A DNA stretch of 44,650 nt, from IMG/VR virus record IMGVR_UViG_3300031578_000101, positions 1-44,650 of that record. One strand, written 5' to 3'. Positions 7,494 to 14,367 of this stretch are shown here, piece after piece. Position 1 is the stretch's first letter. Each line of letters begins with the position of its first letter. The translations under genes and the position numbers were made by a program. The notes beneath the pieces were generated by a model. It had not been told where the DNA came from. It saw nothing but the letters and a program-made list of their open reading frames with translations, and ran no database searches. Source of the DNA: a virus.

Positions 7494-7958
7494 TCATTCT
7501 TTTTCTATTGTGCCAGGTAATTGCAAAGTCAGTTTTTTGTTTTCGATTAACTCGTCCAACTGCGGCGTGACATAATCAGCCACATTCTGTCCGTTTGGCA
7601 ACATTGCCCAGGGTAAAAATTCCTTTTCAAAGCTGACCAGCTTCTCATCAATGCCGACCAACTTTGCTTTAATCAAAAGAAACAATGCTCTCCATTTTTG
7701 TCGGCAGGCTTGGTCGTAGATACGTTGTGTTTCGCTTTGGCTTCTTTCTCGGCCTGTGGGTGTTGTCTCATAATCTCGTTTACCAGGCATCTCTAAGCCT
7801 AAACGATAAGGTCGTCTGCCCAATTCAAACACGACAACTGCTCTTTGTGCCGAATCCGACATATACCCATATTTAGTCGCCCCGTATTTTCTTAATAAGT
7901 GCTCAATTTCAGATTTTGACCTGTCAATGTTTACGTTTGTTTGTGAGGCATAAGCCAT
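7494..7958 (-). CDS. Conserved phage hypothetical protein, 154 aa
   Basis: The N-terminal pattern, a short leader then VNIDRSKSEIEHLLRKYGATKYGYM and a VVVFELGRRPYRLGL strand pair, is a widespread phage early protein architecture that I recognise but cannot attach a function to. The middle has a long helix with IYDQACRQKWRALFLLIKAKL, and the end has FEKEFLPWAMLPNGQNVADYV. It overlaps the end of the upstream 94-aa gene by 28 nt. A role near DNA recombination or repair is suggested only by neighbourhood. Confidence 0.65.
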   Translation of the reverse strand: MAYASQTNVNIDRSKSEIEHLLRKYGATKYGYMSDSAQRAVVVFELGRRPYRLGLEMPGKRDYETTPTGRERSQSETQRIYDQACRQKWRALFLLIKAKLVGIDEKLVSFEKEFLPWAMLPNGQNVADYVTPQLDELIENKKLTLQLPGTIEKE

Positions 7959-8215
7959 ATTTCAGCCTCCCTGCCTGCGGGGCAGTTTGTTTCAGTTTTC
8001 TCAAAATCTATTCCTGTACAGTCAGGATGATTTTCGATGAATTTTTTAATTCGTTGAGAGACTTGTTTCGGATTATTCGCTACAAAGGCAAGCCTATCAT
8101 AGTGCTGGTTGATTAACTTGCCTTTGTCGGTTCTTAGAACGTTATACCGCCAGAACACCTTAAAGAACGTGCCTGTCTGGTTTGGTATAACTTGAAGATA
8201 ATTATATTTTTTCAT
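7931..8215 (-). CDS. Hypothetical protein, 94 aa
   Basis: The ATG at 8215 (MKKYNYLQ) is preferred to an upstream TTG because GGAAGACAAA stands just before it. The product has beta-strand character, with a conserved-looking QVSQRIKKFIENHPDCTGIDF segment and two cysteines near the C-terminus. A terminator-like hairpin lies directly upstream, so its expression may be modulated by readthrough. No family recognised. Confidence 0.55.
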   Translation of the reverse strand: MKKYNYLQVIPNQTGTFFKVFWRYNVLRTDKGKLINQHYDRLAFVANNPKQVSQRIKKFIENHPDCTGIDFEKTETNCPAGREAEIWLMPHKQT

Positions 8216-8223
8216 TTTGTCTT

Positions 8224-8260
8224 CCAAAAAAACGAGCAGGTAGCAAACTATGAGCCTGCT
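8224..8260 (-). terminator. Candidate intrinsic terminator or attenuator
   Basis: On the minus strand AGCAGG (8260-8255) pairs with CCTGCT (8240-8235) around a 14-nt loop, followed by CG and seven Ts. It lies just after the stop at 8261 and a few bases before the next gene's ribosome-binding site, so partial termination within the early operon is likely. Confidence 0.5.
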
Positions 8261-8716
8261 TTAACCTGCCCGTCCACGAGAAAGGAACCTTCCTTGTTTC
8301 CTCTTAGTTCCGGTTAAAGTTTCATCCGGCGGCGTTACCGGCCAATCCATTTCGATTGATTTGCTTAGGATGTTTTTGATATAGGCGGTCATATTCTTTT
8401 TGCCAACGCCTACGATTGTTAATCGTGTGCAGGTCTGGCCGAAGCCGAGATAGATGATTTCCTTCTTGAGTAGTTCAGTGCCGTTGCAGAAAGCCTTCAG
8501 TTTCAAATCCCATTCGTCTTGGGTATCGCCTGACCAGTCGGACAGACCTTTCAGACAGATACCTTTGTACCATCGCCTCTGCCTGTCTGTGTGGTATTCG
8601 AGGGCTGATAGAGTTTGCAAGGCTCCGCCGGCCTGCAATTCTGCAAGTATCTCGGTTAGCGGCTGCTTGAAAGTCAACTGGCCGTCAATTATTTGCTGGA
8701 CTTGATGCGTTGACAT
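8261..8716 (-). CDS. Conserved phage protein, possibly NinB-like
   Basis: The ATG at 8716 is preferred over an upstream TTG. The 151-residue product has the layout of phage proteins in which a TDRQRRWYKGICL helix is followed by GDTQDEWDLKLKAFCNG and a C-terminal helix KNILSKSIEMDWPVTPPD. This resembles NinB-type recombination-associated proteins, which bind single-stranded DNA, but the match is only by overall pattern. It sits beside the exonuclease and annealing-protein genes, consistent with such a role. Confidence 0.5.
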   Translation of the reverse strand: MSTHQVQQIIDGQLTFKQPLTEILAELQAGGALQTLSALEYHTDRQRRWYKGICLKGLSDWSGDTQDEWDLKLKAFCNGTELLKKEIIYLGFGQTCTRLTIVGVGKKNMTAYIKNILSKSIEMDWPVTPPDETLTGTKRKQGRFLSRGRAG

Positions 8717-8843
8717 CCGTGTCTTTATCTCCGTCAATCCTTTTTCTCATGTGCCCACATTGCCAACAGTAATCGTACTGCTCATCGAAATATCGGGTCT
8801 TGTGTCCCGATACAAAGCAGCGTATTTTTCCGATAATTCTCAT
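8685..8843 (-). CDS. Small Cys-rich DUF1660-like protein, 52 aa
   Basis: The frame extends upstream, but the ATG at 8843 gives the typical start MRIIGKIRCFVSGHK with a CWQCG pair further on. This is the pattern of short phage DUF1660-type proteins with one zinc site. It overlaps the next gene's start by 32 nt. Function unknown. Confidence 0.5.
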   Translation of the reverse strand: MRIIGKIRCFVSGHKTRYFDEQYDYCWQCGHMRKRIDGDKDTDVNASSPANN

Positions 8844-8847
8844 TTGG

Positions 8848-9852
8848 CTATGTCCTTGTAATTGATTTACGCCATTCCTCTCTTGTGAAAGCCTCTTTTG
8901 CTGGTGATGCCCCAAAGTTCTTTATGATTTTTTTCCAGATAACAAGCCAATTACCACAGGCAACGTCCTGACCTTTAATTAGTAAGGCATCCCGTTGTTT
9001 TTCAAGTTCACAATATTCCTTTTCAACAGGTTCAAGTTCAGCCATTCGGTCGAGAACAGCCGCCAATTCATCATTATCGATAACCTGCAAATCTTTACCG
9101 GTAACAATGTCCGGACAGCAGAACGAAAAGAATTTGCATTTGGGGCAGGTATCAGGATCGCTTATGCCTACGGGCGGGGTTTCTGTCTCAATCGCCTCAT
9201 TGACAATCTTTGCTTTTTCCAGTAGGTTATCGCAATATGCCATATCAACGGGAAAGCTGATCAATTTCATCTCGAAAAGATTTTGCTTGTTGTCTAAAAG
9301 CAGATAGCACATTTCGAGATTATGGGCCAGTGCATAGAGCATCAACTGACCTCTATACCTGCGTGTCCAGGGGAAACGGCCCAGAGATTCAAAGTCGTTA
9401 ATGCGAGGATAAATGTTTGGTGACATTGTTTTTATGTCAACAACGCCTAAAGTTACCCAACCACTGTTATTATCTTTTATTCTTTCAGGGTCTTTGATTT
9501 GCAAAAACCCGTCAATCGTTCCGCTTATCTGGTACTCTTTCAGAAGATTATCGTTTGTGCTTGTCTGTGTTCCGACAATCCGCCATTGCGGAGTAGATTC
9601 CAAACCCACTTCCGAAACGATTCGCTCGATAACTGGCTCTAAGACATTACCTGTCTCGAATATGCCCTGCAAACCATCATCAATCGCAGATGCCTTGTCC
9701 CAGTCGTGCCGAGCATAATACAGACTTCGCAAGCACGGGTCGTCCATCCCACTGATGCGATTGACGTGCTGTTGAAAAACTTTTTTCTTGCGGTGTAAAA
9801 CTGCCCTGATTCCGCTTTGTATATCTATTGTCATATTACTGATTGTTTCCAT
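8848..9852 (-). CDS. RecB/Cas4-like PD-(D/E)XK exonuclease with Fe-S-type cysteines
   Basis: Start 9852 is chosen because AAGGGGGATAAA precedes this ATG. In the 334-residue product the nuclease core is visible: Asp114 in GTIDGF, Asp139 and Lys141 in VVDIKT, then the QxxxY motif (Gln169, Tyr173). Cys40 (DDPCLRSLYY) and a C-terminal cluster Cys236, Cys239, Cys245/246 (CPKCKFFSFCC) match the iron-sulfur staple of Cas4/AddB-like nucleases. With the adjacent annealing-protein candidate it forms a Red-like pair: the exonuclease resects ends and the partner anneals. No CRISPR array or Cas1 is present, so a Cas4 role in adaptation is unlikely. Confidence 0.75.
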   Translation of the reverse strand: METISNMTIDIQSGIRAVLHRKKKVFQQHVNRISGMDDPCLRSLYYARHDWDKASAIDDGLQGIFETGNVLEPVIERIVSEVGLESTPQWRIVGTQTSTNDNLLKEYQISGTIDGFLQIKDPERIKDNNSGWVTLGVVDIKTMSPNIYPRINDFESLGRFPWTRRYRGQLMLYALAHNLEMCYLLLDNKQNLFEMKLISFPVDMAYCDNLLEKAKIVNEAIETETPPVGISDPDTCPKCKFFSFCCPDIVTGKDLQVIDNDELAAVLDRMAELEPVEKEYCELEKQRDALLIKGQDVACGNWLVIWKKIIKNFGASPAKEAFTREEWRKSITRT

Positions 9853-9853
9853 T

Positions 9854-10777
9854 TTATCCCCCTTGCTGCAAGTTCTTTGCATTTTCCAGGGCTATCGAAA
9901 GCCTTTTTCCTTTTAACGCCTTGATGCTTTCGATACCGGAAACCATCTTACTGTCTTTTTTGCTGTAGAACGAAGTAAGGGCTTTGCAGGATGCTTTTGC
10001 AACCTCTATTGAATCGGCAATTTCGGATGTTCCCTCGGTACTGTATTTGCCTATGTCATCGACAACAATCATCTGGCTGGCATTTGCCATATCAATCAGG
10101 ATTTTTGATAACTCCTGCTGATTTTTTGTGTCATCGGCAGATGTTCCGCCCTGCGTACCTGCACCGTGCGAAACCTTTGTCGATTTGTCTGCGTTTTCAC
10201 CGGCTCTGCCCATAATCTCCGCAAATCGTGCAGCCGGTATTCCACGCAGGCCGAGCAAGCCTTTTATGGCATTGCCTGTAAAAATGTGGTAGGCAGCGTC
10301 CCTGATATCGTTTTCGTTGATGTCCTCGACAGCCCTGTAACTATTGCCTTTGTAGCCGAGGAATTTGTCACGGGTGCTGTATGTTCCCTGTGCATAGGTG
10401 AGTCTGTCCCCCATAGCAGCCTTACCCTCAAAGATATAGCGATAGCCTTTACCAAGAGTATCCGTGAACTCCTCTTTGCGATTCGTCACCTCGAATATCT
10501 TGATACCGAAATGTCGGGCCACTCTTTCAGCACCAGCAGACGACAGGCAGACTGTTGCCTTATCGCCTTCCCCGAATTGTTTCCAATCTTCAGGATAGGT
10601 CTGCGTTATCAGGATTGTGTTTATAGCCTGTGAAAATCGAATGGCTAATGTCGCCTTCTTTTCAAGAATCGCAAGTTGCATATCCGGGTCGCCTTCGTTT
10701 AGTACCCTTGCGATTTCAGTTGATGGGCCTTCTACTGGTGTTGCTTCTACTTGTTCAGGTTGTGTTTTTGTTTCCAT
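9854..10777 (-). CDS. Putative single-strand annealing (recombinase) protein
   Basis: A 307-residue soluble protein one base before the exonuclease gene. The central block (GAERVARHFGIKIFEV, RYIFEGKAAMGDRLTYAQGTYSTRDKFLG, NDIRDAAYHIFTGNAIKGLLGLRGIP) is a conserved phage early family that commonly sits beside RecB-like nucleases. This context makes it a candidate annealing protein functionally like RecT or Erf. The C-terminal part is Gly/Ser-rich, then helical. I do not see a diagnostic RecT, Erf or Sak motif, so the function is inferred from synteny. Confidence 0.45.
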   Translation of the reverse strand: METKTQPEQVEATPVEGPSTEIARVLNEGDPDMQLAILEKKATLAIRFSQAINTILITQTYPEDWKQFGEGDKATVCLSSAGAERVARHFGIKIFEVTNRKEEFTDTLGKGYRYIFEGKAAMGDRLTYAQGTYSTRDKFLGYKGNSYRAVEDINENDIRDAAYHIFTGNAIKGLLGLRGIPAARFAEIMGRAGENADKSTKVSHGAGTQGGTSADDTKNQQELSKILIDMANASQMIVVDDIGKYSTEGTSEIADSIEVAKASCKALTSFYSKKDSKMVSGIESIKALKGKRLSIALENAKNLQQGG

Positions 10778-10799
10778 TTTCCTTTCCTTTCTATGTTTT

Positions 10800-11033
10800 T
10801 CAGCAGTAATATGGCGAGCATGTATTACTTGAGTTGCAGTCGATACAATTTACATGGTTTATCGCTGTCGGCATCACAGCACCGCAATCACGACATTGAG
10901 TTTCAAGATTGAATCTATGTAAAGTTTTCGCCAATAGCTTTTTGTGGTCCCTCAGTCGCCGATACCGAGGCCACTTGTTTATCTGGAACATCACAGCTTC
11001 AGCAGTTTCCACTCTTTCTAAAAGCCCGTTCAT
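10800..11033 (-). CDS. Zinc-ribbon small protein, 77 aa
   Basis: The ATG at 11033 follows AGAGAAAGGAAAACC, a good ribosome-binding site, so the longer frame upstream is rejected. The product is helical at first (NGLLERVETAEAVMFQINKW) and ends in two knuckles, CRDCGAVMP and CIDCNSSNTC, which should bind zinc. It overlaps the 142-aa gene by 35 nt. Nucleic-acid binding is plausible; no family assigned. Confidence 0.55.
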   Translation of the reverse strand: MNGLLERVETAEAVMFQINKWPRYRRLRDHKKLLAKTLHRFNLETQCRDCGAVMPTAINHVNCIDCNSSNTCSPYYC

Positions 11034-11427
11034 GGTTTTCCTTTCTCTCTGCTTCGGCGATGGCGGGTTCAAATTTTGTTTCTGCTGCCGCCAATTGTGT
11101 CGCTAACTTTGCTATTGGTGCAATTCGATATGTTGACCAGCCTTCTTTGGATTGAAACTCAGCCGCCCATCTCAATAATTGCAAACAAACTTGGTGGATA
11201 ATGTTGTTCTGTTCTTTGCACGCTGCCAGCAAAGCATCGTGATTATTCCAGCATTGGCAAATTCGGCGGGCATTTGCAATTTGTAATTTGTGCATGAACA
11301 ACTCTTCGGTTTTGGTTTTGTAATTGCAAGAGGCAAGCTGTGCAATATGTACTTCGCCTACTTTGATACAAGTGATTGTGCCAATACCACTATCTACAAG
11401 TTCCATTTTTCCGTCTGTATGTTCCAT
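10999..11427 (-). CDS. Hypothetical phage protein with CWNNHDALLAAC motif, 142 aa
   Basis: The segment NARRICQCWNNHDALLAACKEQNNIIHQ is typical of a common family of short phage early proteins (a helical motif ending HDALLxAC). The N-terminal part has beta strands (GIGTITCIKVGEVHIAQL), and the C-terminus is an Ala/Glu-rich helix. Start at 11427, preceded by GAAAGGAATGGCAAC. Function unknown. A 100-bp gap upstream holds only a 17-codon frame (MKVLFKLS...), too short to call. Confidence 0.55.
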   Translation of the reverse strand: MEHTDGKMELVDSGIGTITCIKVGEVHIAQLASCNYKTKTEELFMHKLQIANARRICQCWNNHDALLAACKEQNNIIHQVCLQLLRWAAEFQSKEGWSTYRIAPIAKLATQLAAAETKFEPAIAEAERKENHERAFRKSGNC

Positions 11428-11526
11428 GTTGCCATTCCTTTCTCGTTAAAATAGATACTTTATTGTCTTGCCGACTGACCACAGTTAGGCATAGACAGTT
11501 TAAATAAAACTTTCATAGTTCATCCC

Positions 11527-11844
11527 TTACCGATTCAGTTTTCTGTGTCCTTCTTCTGTTATGTACAATCTCATCTCGCTACCCGATTTATCGCGATATA
11601 TCAGGCCCATATTCGCAAGCTCCGGCGCTCTGCGGTGTGCCTTGCCGTTCAATCTGTAGAGGGTATCAAGCAGCTTGGCCGTTCTGCCAGGATGCCAATA
11701 CACAGCCTTTAAAACATCCAGCCGGTCAGCCGATAAGGTATCGCTTTTATTCTTCTTATCAGCCGCCATAAAAGATTGGATGGGATGTTCCCTTCGGGCC
11801 GTTGCCATAAAGTCGATAACAAGCTGTCCTGTTCTATCAGGCAT
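11527..11844 (-). CDS. Winged-helix (MarR/PadR-like) small DNA-binding protein
   Basis: A 105-residue protein whose second half reads as a winged helix: DVLKAVYWHPGRTAKLLDTLYRLNGKAHRRAPELANMGLIYRDKSGSEMRLYITEEGHRKLNR, i.e. recognition helix, then a beta wing ending LYITEEGHR. The N-terminal 30 residues are unlike known domains. It could regulate the early operon or be a replication accessory. It overlaps the end of the endolysin gene by eight bases. Confidence 0.6.
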   Translation of the reverse strand: MPDRTGQLVIDFMATARREHPIQSFMAADKKNKSDTLSADRLDVLKAVYWHPGRTAKLLDTLYRLNGKAHRRAPELANMGLIYRDKSGSEMRLYITEEGHRKLNR

Positions 11845-12352
11845 TGATTACTTTTTTTGTTCCAGCAATTCGGGGTTCTCGGTGATGTTGCAGACTAAAT
11901 TTCTTAAACCAGAATTTTACATTCCTTTTCCAATTCAAATTGCCGACAGTATCGCACTCCTTTGGGCAATATTTATCGGCCAGAAATTCGATGAACGTAC
12001 CCGGCATCCCTGCCTCGGCCCACCGCTTTCTATTTTTCATAATCGTTGCCGCAGCCCTGCCTGCCTGTATATCAATCGTTCGGTTCGGTTCAGCTTCCAT
12101 CGCCGCTTCGCAGGCCGGGTGGATAATCCCGAATTCACGGAACTTGTCGCCGTTCTCAGCTTTTCTGATTGCACAGAGCAGCAGAAAATCAACGCCTTTG
12201 CAACCGTTACGCATCGCTGCCGAATAGATAGTCGAGATTTCCTTGTCCAAACCGAACCAACAATCATGTTCAGTTTGCACTGCACCGCCGCAGTCCGGCA
12301 CAAATCCGAATAATACGCCAATACAACTAATTATTGTTTTTATGATTCGCAT
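11837..12352 (-). CDS. Secreted lysozyme-like endolysin
   Basis: The 171-residue protein (ATG at 12352) begins with a Sec-type signal, MRIIKTIISCIGVLFGFV, with possible cleavage near residues 20-24. The mature part has a lysozyme/transglycosylase-like core with a likely catalytic Glu66 in AIRKAENG. RAAATIMKNRKRW, the FIEFLADKYCP segment and a final W-x-NV-x-FW pattern are seen in small phage muramidase-type enzymes. A signal peptide means it may be exported by the host Sec system rather than released by a canonical holin. Its place in the early cluster, far from the holin candidate at 14.4-14.7 kb, is odd. Confidence 0.7.
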   Translation of the reverse strand: MRIIKTIISCIGVLFGFVPDCGGAVQTEHDCWFGLDKEISTIYSAAMRNGCKGVDFLLLCAIRKAENGDKFREFGIIHPACEAAMEAEPNRTIDIQAGRAAATIMKNRKRWAEAGMPGTFIEFLADKYCPKECDTVGNLNWKRNVKFWFKKFSLQHHREPRIAGTKKVINA

Positions 12353-12499
12353 TTTTAATCCTGACCACAATGTTATTGAGATTTTAGCCTTCTCTTAAAA
12401 AATACTCTTTTACGCATCTAAAAATCGGCGGCAGTTATAGGCTACAAGCCTTGTTCAGCAGCGCTATTCCAACCCTTTTTCGTTTTTTCATTTTTGCAA

Positions 12500-12526
12500 G
12501 CCGCCGCCGGTCTTAACTTTTCAAAA
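12500..12526. repeat. Intergenic 27-bp repeat, copy 1
   Basis: GCCGCCGCCGGT followed by TTAACTTTTCAAAA-type sequence; the same 27 bp recur at 13165-13191 with two mismatches. Its last part overlaps the stop of the 68-aa gene. Confidence 0.6.
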
Positions 12527-12727
12527 ACCATAACTTTCAAGGTTTTTTACTGCTCGTAACATAGCAACCACATCACCACCAACCTGTGCTTTTTCGGCCT
12601 CAAGAATATAAAGTTTCATCATAGCCAAGCCAGCATTTGGTCGAGAATCCATTTCAAGACTAATGCGTAAAGCATCTTTGGCTTCATTTATTACCTCTTG
12701 TAATCGTTCAACCAAATTCTGACTCAT
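12521..12727 (-). CDS. Helical hypothetical protein, 68 aa
   Basis: A strong ribosome-binding site (AAAGGAGATTGAA) precedes the ATG at 12727. The product is entirely helical and acidic (VERLQEVINEAKDALRISLEMD ... MKLYILEAEKAQVGGDVVAMLRAVKNLESYGF), like a small helical bundle. No motif recognised. The strong translation start near the early hub suggests an early, abundant product such as a host-takeover peptide, which is inference only. Confidence 0.6.
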   Translation of the reverse strand: MSQNLVERLQEVINEAKDALRISLEMDSRPNAGLAMMKLYILEAEKAQVGGDVVAMLRAVKNLESYGF

Positions 12728-12764
12728 TTCAATCTCCTTTTCAAAGTCCTTGCCGCCAAGCCGT

Positions 12765-12944
12765 TTACCTTATCTTTTTGTATTCCATCAACAGTCTAAC
12801 CGCCATTTCTATCGCGCCTTCGCCAGCGGCTTTCTCGCTTCCGCCCATGTCGTCCTCGAAATTTTCAATAAGAAATTGACCTAAATCGCCCACCTGATTT
12901 TCTACTGGTCTGTTGCTTGGTAAAAAATCCTTTAATGTAATCAT
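12765..12944 (-). CDS. Small hypothetical protein, 59 aa
   Basis: ATG at 12944 follows AAGGAAAGGATTGAGTA. The 59-residue product (MITLKDFLPSNRPVENQVGDLGQF...) has an acidic middle (ENFEDDMGGSEKAAGEGA) and a C-terminal helix (IEMAVRLLMEYKKIR). No family recognised; the good start signal and intact frame support it. Confidence 0.55.
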   Translation of the reverse strand: MITLKDFLPSNRPVENQVGDLGQFLIENFEDDMGGSEKAAGEGAIEMAVRLLMEYKKIR

Positions 12945-12978
12945 TACTCAATCCTTTCCTTAAAAAGTTATTATTGCT

Positions 12979-12994
12979 GGGCGGTTTAACCTAT
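12979..12994. repeat. 16-bp repeat GGGCGGTTTAACCTAT, copy 1
   Basis: Perfectly repeated at 13149-13164. The two copies flank the 44-aa gene, and the second copy is directly joined to the 27-bp repeat ending at 13191. The core GGTTTAACC is nearly palindromic, so protein binding is possible. Confidence 0.6.
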
Positions 12995-12995
12995 A

Positions 12996-13130
12996 TCATC
13001 GCCGCCGCTTTAAATCTTCTTCAAGTTCTTCCAAAATGTCCTCTTCACTACCTCTATGGCCGCTATCAATTACTTCTTGTAGAAGATGCACCGCTTGCCA
13101 GTATATTTCACTCGCTTTATCTTCATCCAT
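12996..13130 (-). CDS. Small acidic hypothetical protein, 44 aa
   Basis: ATG at 13130 follows GAAAGGATTGAAAA. The 44-residue product is one acidic amphipathic helix (MDEDKASEIYWQAVHLLQEVID...EEDILEELEEDLKRRR). It is the first minus-strand gene after the hub region and so the first candidate early product. Function unknown. Confidence 0.5.
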   Translation of the reverse strand: MDEDKASEIYWQAVHLLQEVIDSGHRGSEEDILEELEEDLKRRR

Positions 13131-13148
13131 TTTTCAATCCTTTCAAAA

Positions 13149-13191
13149 GGGCGGTTTAACCTATGCCGCCGCCGGTTTTAACTTGTCAAAA
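13149..13191. repeat. Composite repeat: 16-bp unit plus 27-bp unit, copy 2
   Basis: Bases 13149-13164 repeat 12979-12994 exactly; 13165-13191 repeat 12500-12526 with two mismatches. The last 14 bases, TTAACTTGTCAAAA, occur again at 13674-13687. On the minus strand this 14-mer contains TTGACA, a -35-like element, but I see no well-spaced -10 box. Confidence 0.6.
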
Positions 13192-13289
13192 GGAGCTGGA
13201 GAGATTCGAACTCCCGACCGACCAGTTTAATTTAGTTTTTCCAGACCATATTTCACTGGTTGCACAAACCTGACCTGTGCTTCAGCTCC
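13192..13289 (-). tRNA. tRNA-like element with expanded anticodon loop (isotype not assignable)
   Basis: On the minus strand the 98-nt element has a perfect 7-bp acceptor stem (GGAGCTG with CAGCTCC), a D-type stem GCAC/GTGC and a 5-bp ACCAG/CTGGT stem in the anticodon position. A 5-nt variable region (CGGTC) and a T arm GGGAG-TTCGAAT-CTCTC complete it. The anticodon loop is about 30 nt instead of 7, so some 23 nt are inserted. Position 8 is A rather than U and no U33 can be placed. No CCA is encoded. It may be a degenerate tRNA, an intron-bearing tRNA or a tRNA mimic. It sits at the upstream edge of the early operon. Confidence 0.55.
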
Positions 13290-13453
13290 ACACTCGTACT
13301 GTACCCTGCGATATTTCAAAGTGGCCGAGGAAACAATCCCTTGAGGAAAATTTCCCCGGCCCGGAGGGGAGAAAATTGCTAAAAGCCGGAGGCCAAGGCC
13401 ATCCCTGGCCTCGCAGCTTCGGAGGAGGGTGATGAAAAGCTCTGATTATTGCA

Positions 13454-13476
13454 GCTGACCGCCACGAGCGGTCAGC
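13454..13476. other. Perfect 9-bp hairpin with 5-nt loop
   Basis: GCTGACCGC, loop CACGA, GCGGTCAGC. It has no T-run on either side. On the plus strand it directly follows an 8-codon frame (ATG at 13432) that has the strong Shine-Dalgarno GGAGGAGGGTG, and it precedes the plus-strand ORF at 13488. Confidence 0.6.
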
Positions 13477-13487
13477 CAGGGAAAAAA

Positions 13488-13655
13488 ATGTGTAAAAGTT
13501 CTAAAGCAGTTCGGCGGGCAGGATTTGCTGGTCGCTCTCCAACACTTGGCATATCGGCCTCACTTTTGTCTGCATTTTATAGGCAAAACTTCTCCTGCCC
13601 AACCTGCACCAACAGGCACGTTTTGTCGGCTGTACAATCGCCGCCGAACCACTAA
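13488..13655 (+). CDS. Possible plus-strand small protein, 55 aa
   Basis: An ATG at 13488 after AGCCAGGGAAAAAA opens a 55-codon frame on the strand opposite to nearly all other genes. The product is basic and contains one CPTCTNRH knuckle. The tidy ribosome-binding site and hairpin-rich leader support it; the lack of any family, the short length and the serine-rich bias argue against it. It could equally be non-coding sequence. Confidence 0.25.
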   Translation: MCKSSKAVRRAGFAGRSPTLGISASLLSAFYRQNFSCPTCTNRHVLSAVQSPPNH

Positions 13656-13867
13656 AAAGCCTTCATCCTCATATTAACTTGTCAAAATGAATCAACAGTT
13701 ATGTAAAAATCAGTAGTAAAGTCCCTTTTTAGTATTAGATGTTCTTATAATTTTGGATTGTTTAAGTTCGGTATGATATGTTATGTTTCTCTCGACCGTC
13801 ATTTTTATACCCGCAAACAACGTTTAATTTTATCGGTCTTTTGCATTGAGTTATAAGGAAAACTAAT

Positions 13868-13937
13868 AAAAAAGACCCAACAGGTTGCTTAGCACGGCTA
13901 CGCCGAAGCGCAGGAATGCCCTGTCAGGTCTTTTTAT
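13868..13937 (-). terminator. Late-operon terminator (possibly bidirectional)
   Basis: Reading minus, AAAAAGACC pairs with GGTCTTTTT, and inside that CAGG-type arms pair, with a nested CGGC-tac-GCCG hairpin. U-tracts flank both sides, so it could end transcription in both directions. It lies about 250 bp past the last late gene (57-aa coiled-coil), where a late terminator is expected. Confidence 0.7.
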
Positions 13938-14191
13938 TTGATTATTTACCGTGCTAAGCATATTTGTATCCTTTCAATTTATCATCCTATCGTCCAAACT
14001 ACCACCTCGACTTTAGCAGTTCAATATAAATATCGAAAAAGGACACGTGGTTTATAGGAATTTTAAGCCAAAAGTCAAGTATGGTCTAAAACGCACCAGA
14101 ATCGATTCTAAAGCCCGAAGTCCTGAGAAGGTGTATCGGGGGGGATTATGCTACATCGGCCAAATCTGTGCCACAGAGTTATCCTGACGGC

Positions 14192-14365
14192 CTATGTGTC
14201 GGTTGGTTTAGACATAAGTTCGCGGATAGTCTCTTTTAGGTTCAGGATATCGCTGTTTCGGGCTGTAAGCTGGGATTCTAAATTGCTTATTTGCAGCTCC
14301 AACCGGACCTGCTTTTCATAAGCAACCTGTAATTCAGCTTCAAGTTGGCTGATTTTATCTGCCAT
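14192..14365 (-). CDS. Coiled-coil protein, 57 aa, last late gene
   Basis: ATG at 14365, two bases after the holin-candidate stop. The 57-residue product is one long heptad-patterned helix (ISQLEAELQVAYEKQVRLELQISNLESQL...LKETIRELM). It has no membrane segment. Position suggests a lysis accessory or structural role; no family recognised. Confidence 0.55.
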   Translation of the reverse strand: MADKISQLEAELQVAYEKQVRLELQISNLESQLTARNSDILNLKETIRELMSKPTDT

Positions 14366-14367
14366 TA

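Larger units (their letters stand above)
13290..14191. other. Gene-poor hub region between late and early transcription
   Basis: About 900 bp with no convincing minus-strand gene, the only such gap in the genome. It holds a series of hairpins (13340-13480), one possible plus-strand 55-codon ORF, a copy of the TTAACTTGTCAAAA repeat (13674-13687), an AT-rich stretch (13690-13870) and a large terminator hairpin. An 11-bp inverted repeat GCTTAGCACGG (13887-13897 and 13949-13959) is also present. It separates the end of the late operon (14192) from the early genes, so early promoters should lie here, but I cannot place one with confidence. Confidence 0.6.

Noticed and set aside
8848-9852. Cas4-like nuclease suggesting a CRISPR adaptation system
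   Set aside because: No Cas1/Cas2 and no spaced direct-repeat array are present; pairing with an annealing-protein candidate fits phage recombination better.
11460-11526. Short minus-strand peptide beginning MKVLFKLSMPNC
   Set aside because: Only 17 codons; a shift would extend it (WSVGKTIKYLF), but there is no way to tell a broken mini-gene from chance.
13192-13289. tmRNA (acceptor GGAGCTG/CAGCTCC resembles that of tmRNA)
   Set aside because: The whole element is only 98 nt and has a D-type stem and anticodon-position stem; there is no room for a tag reading frame and pseudoknots.
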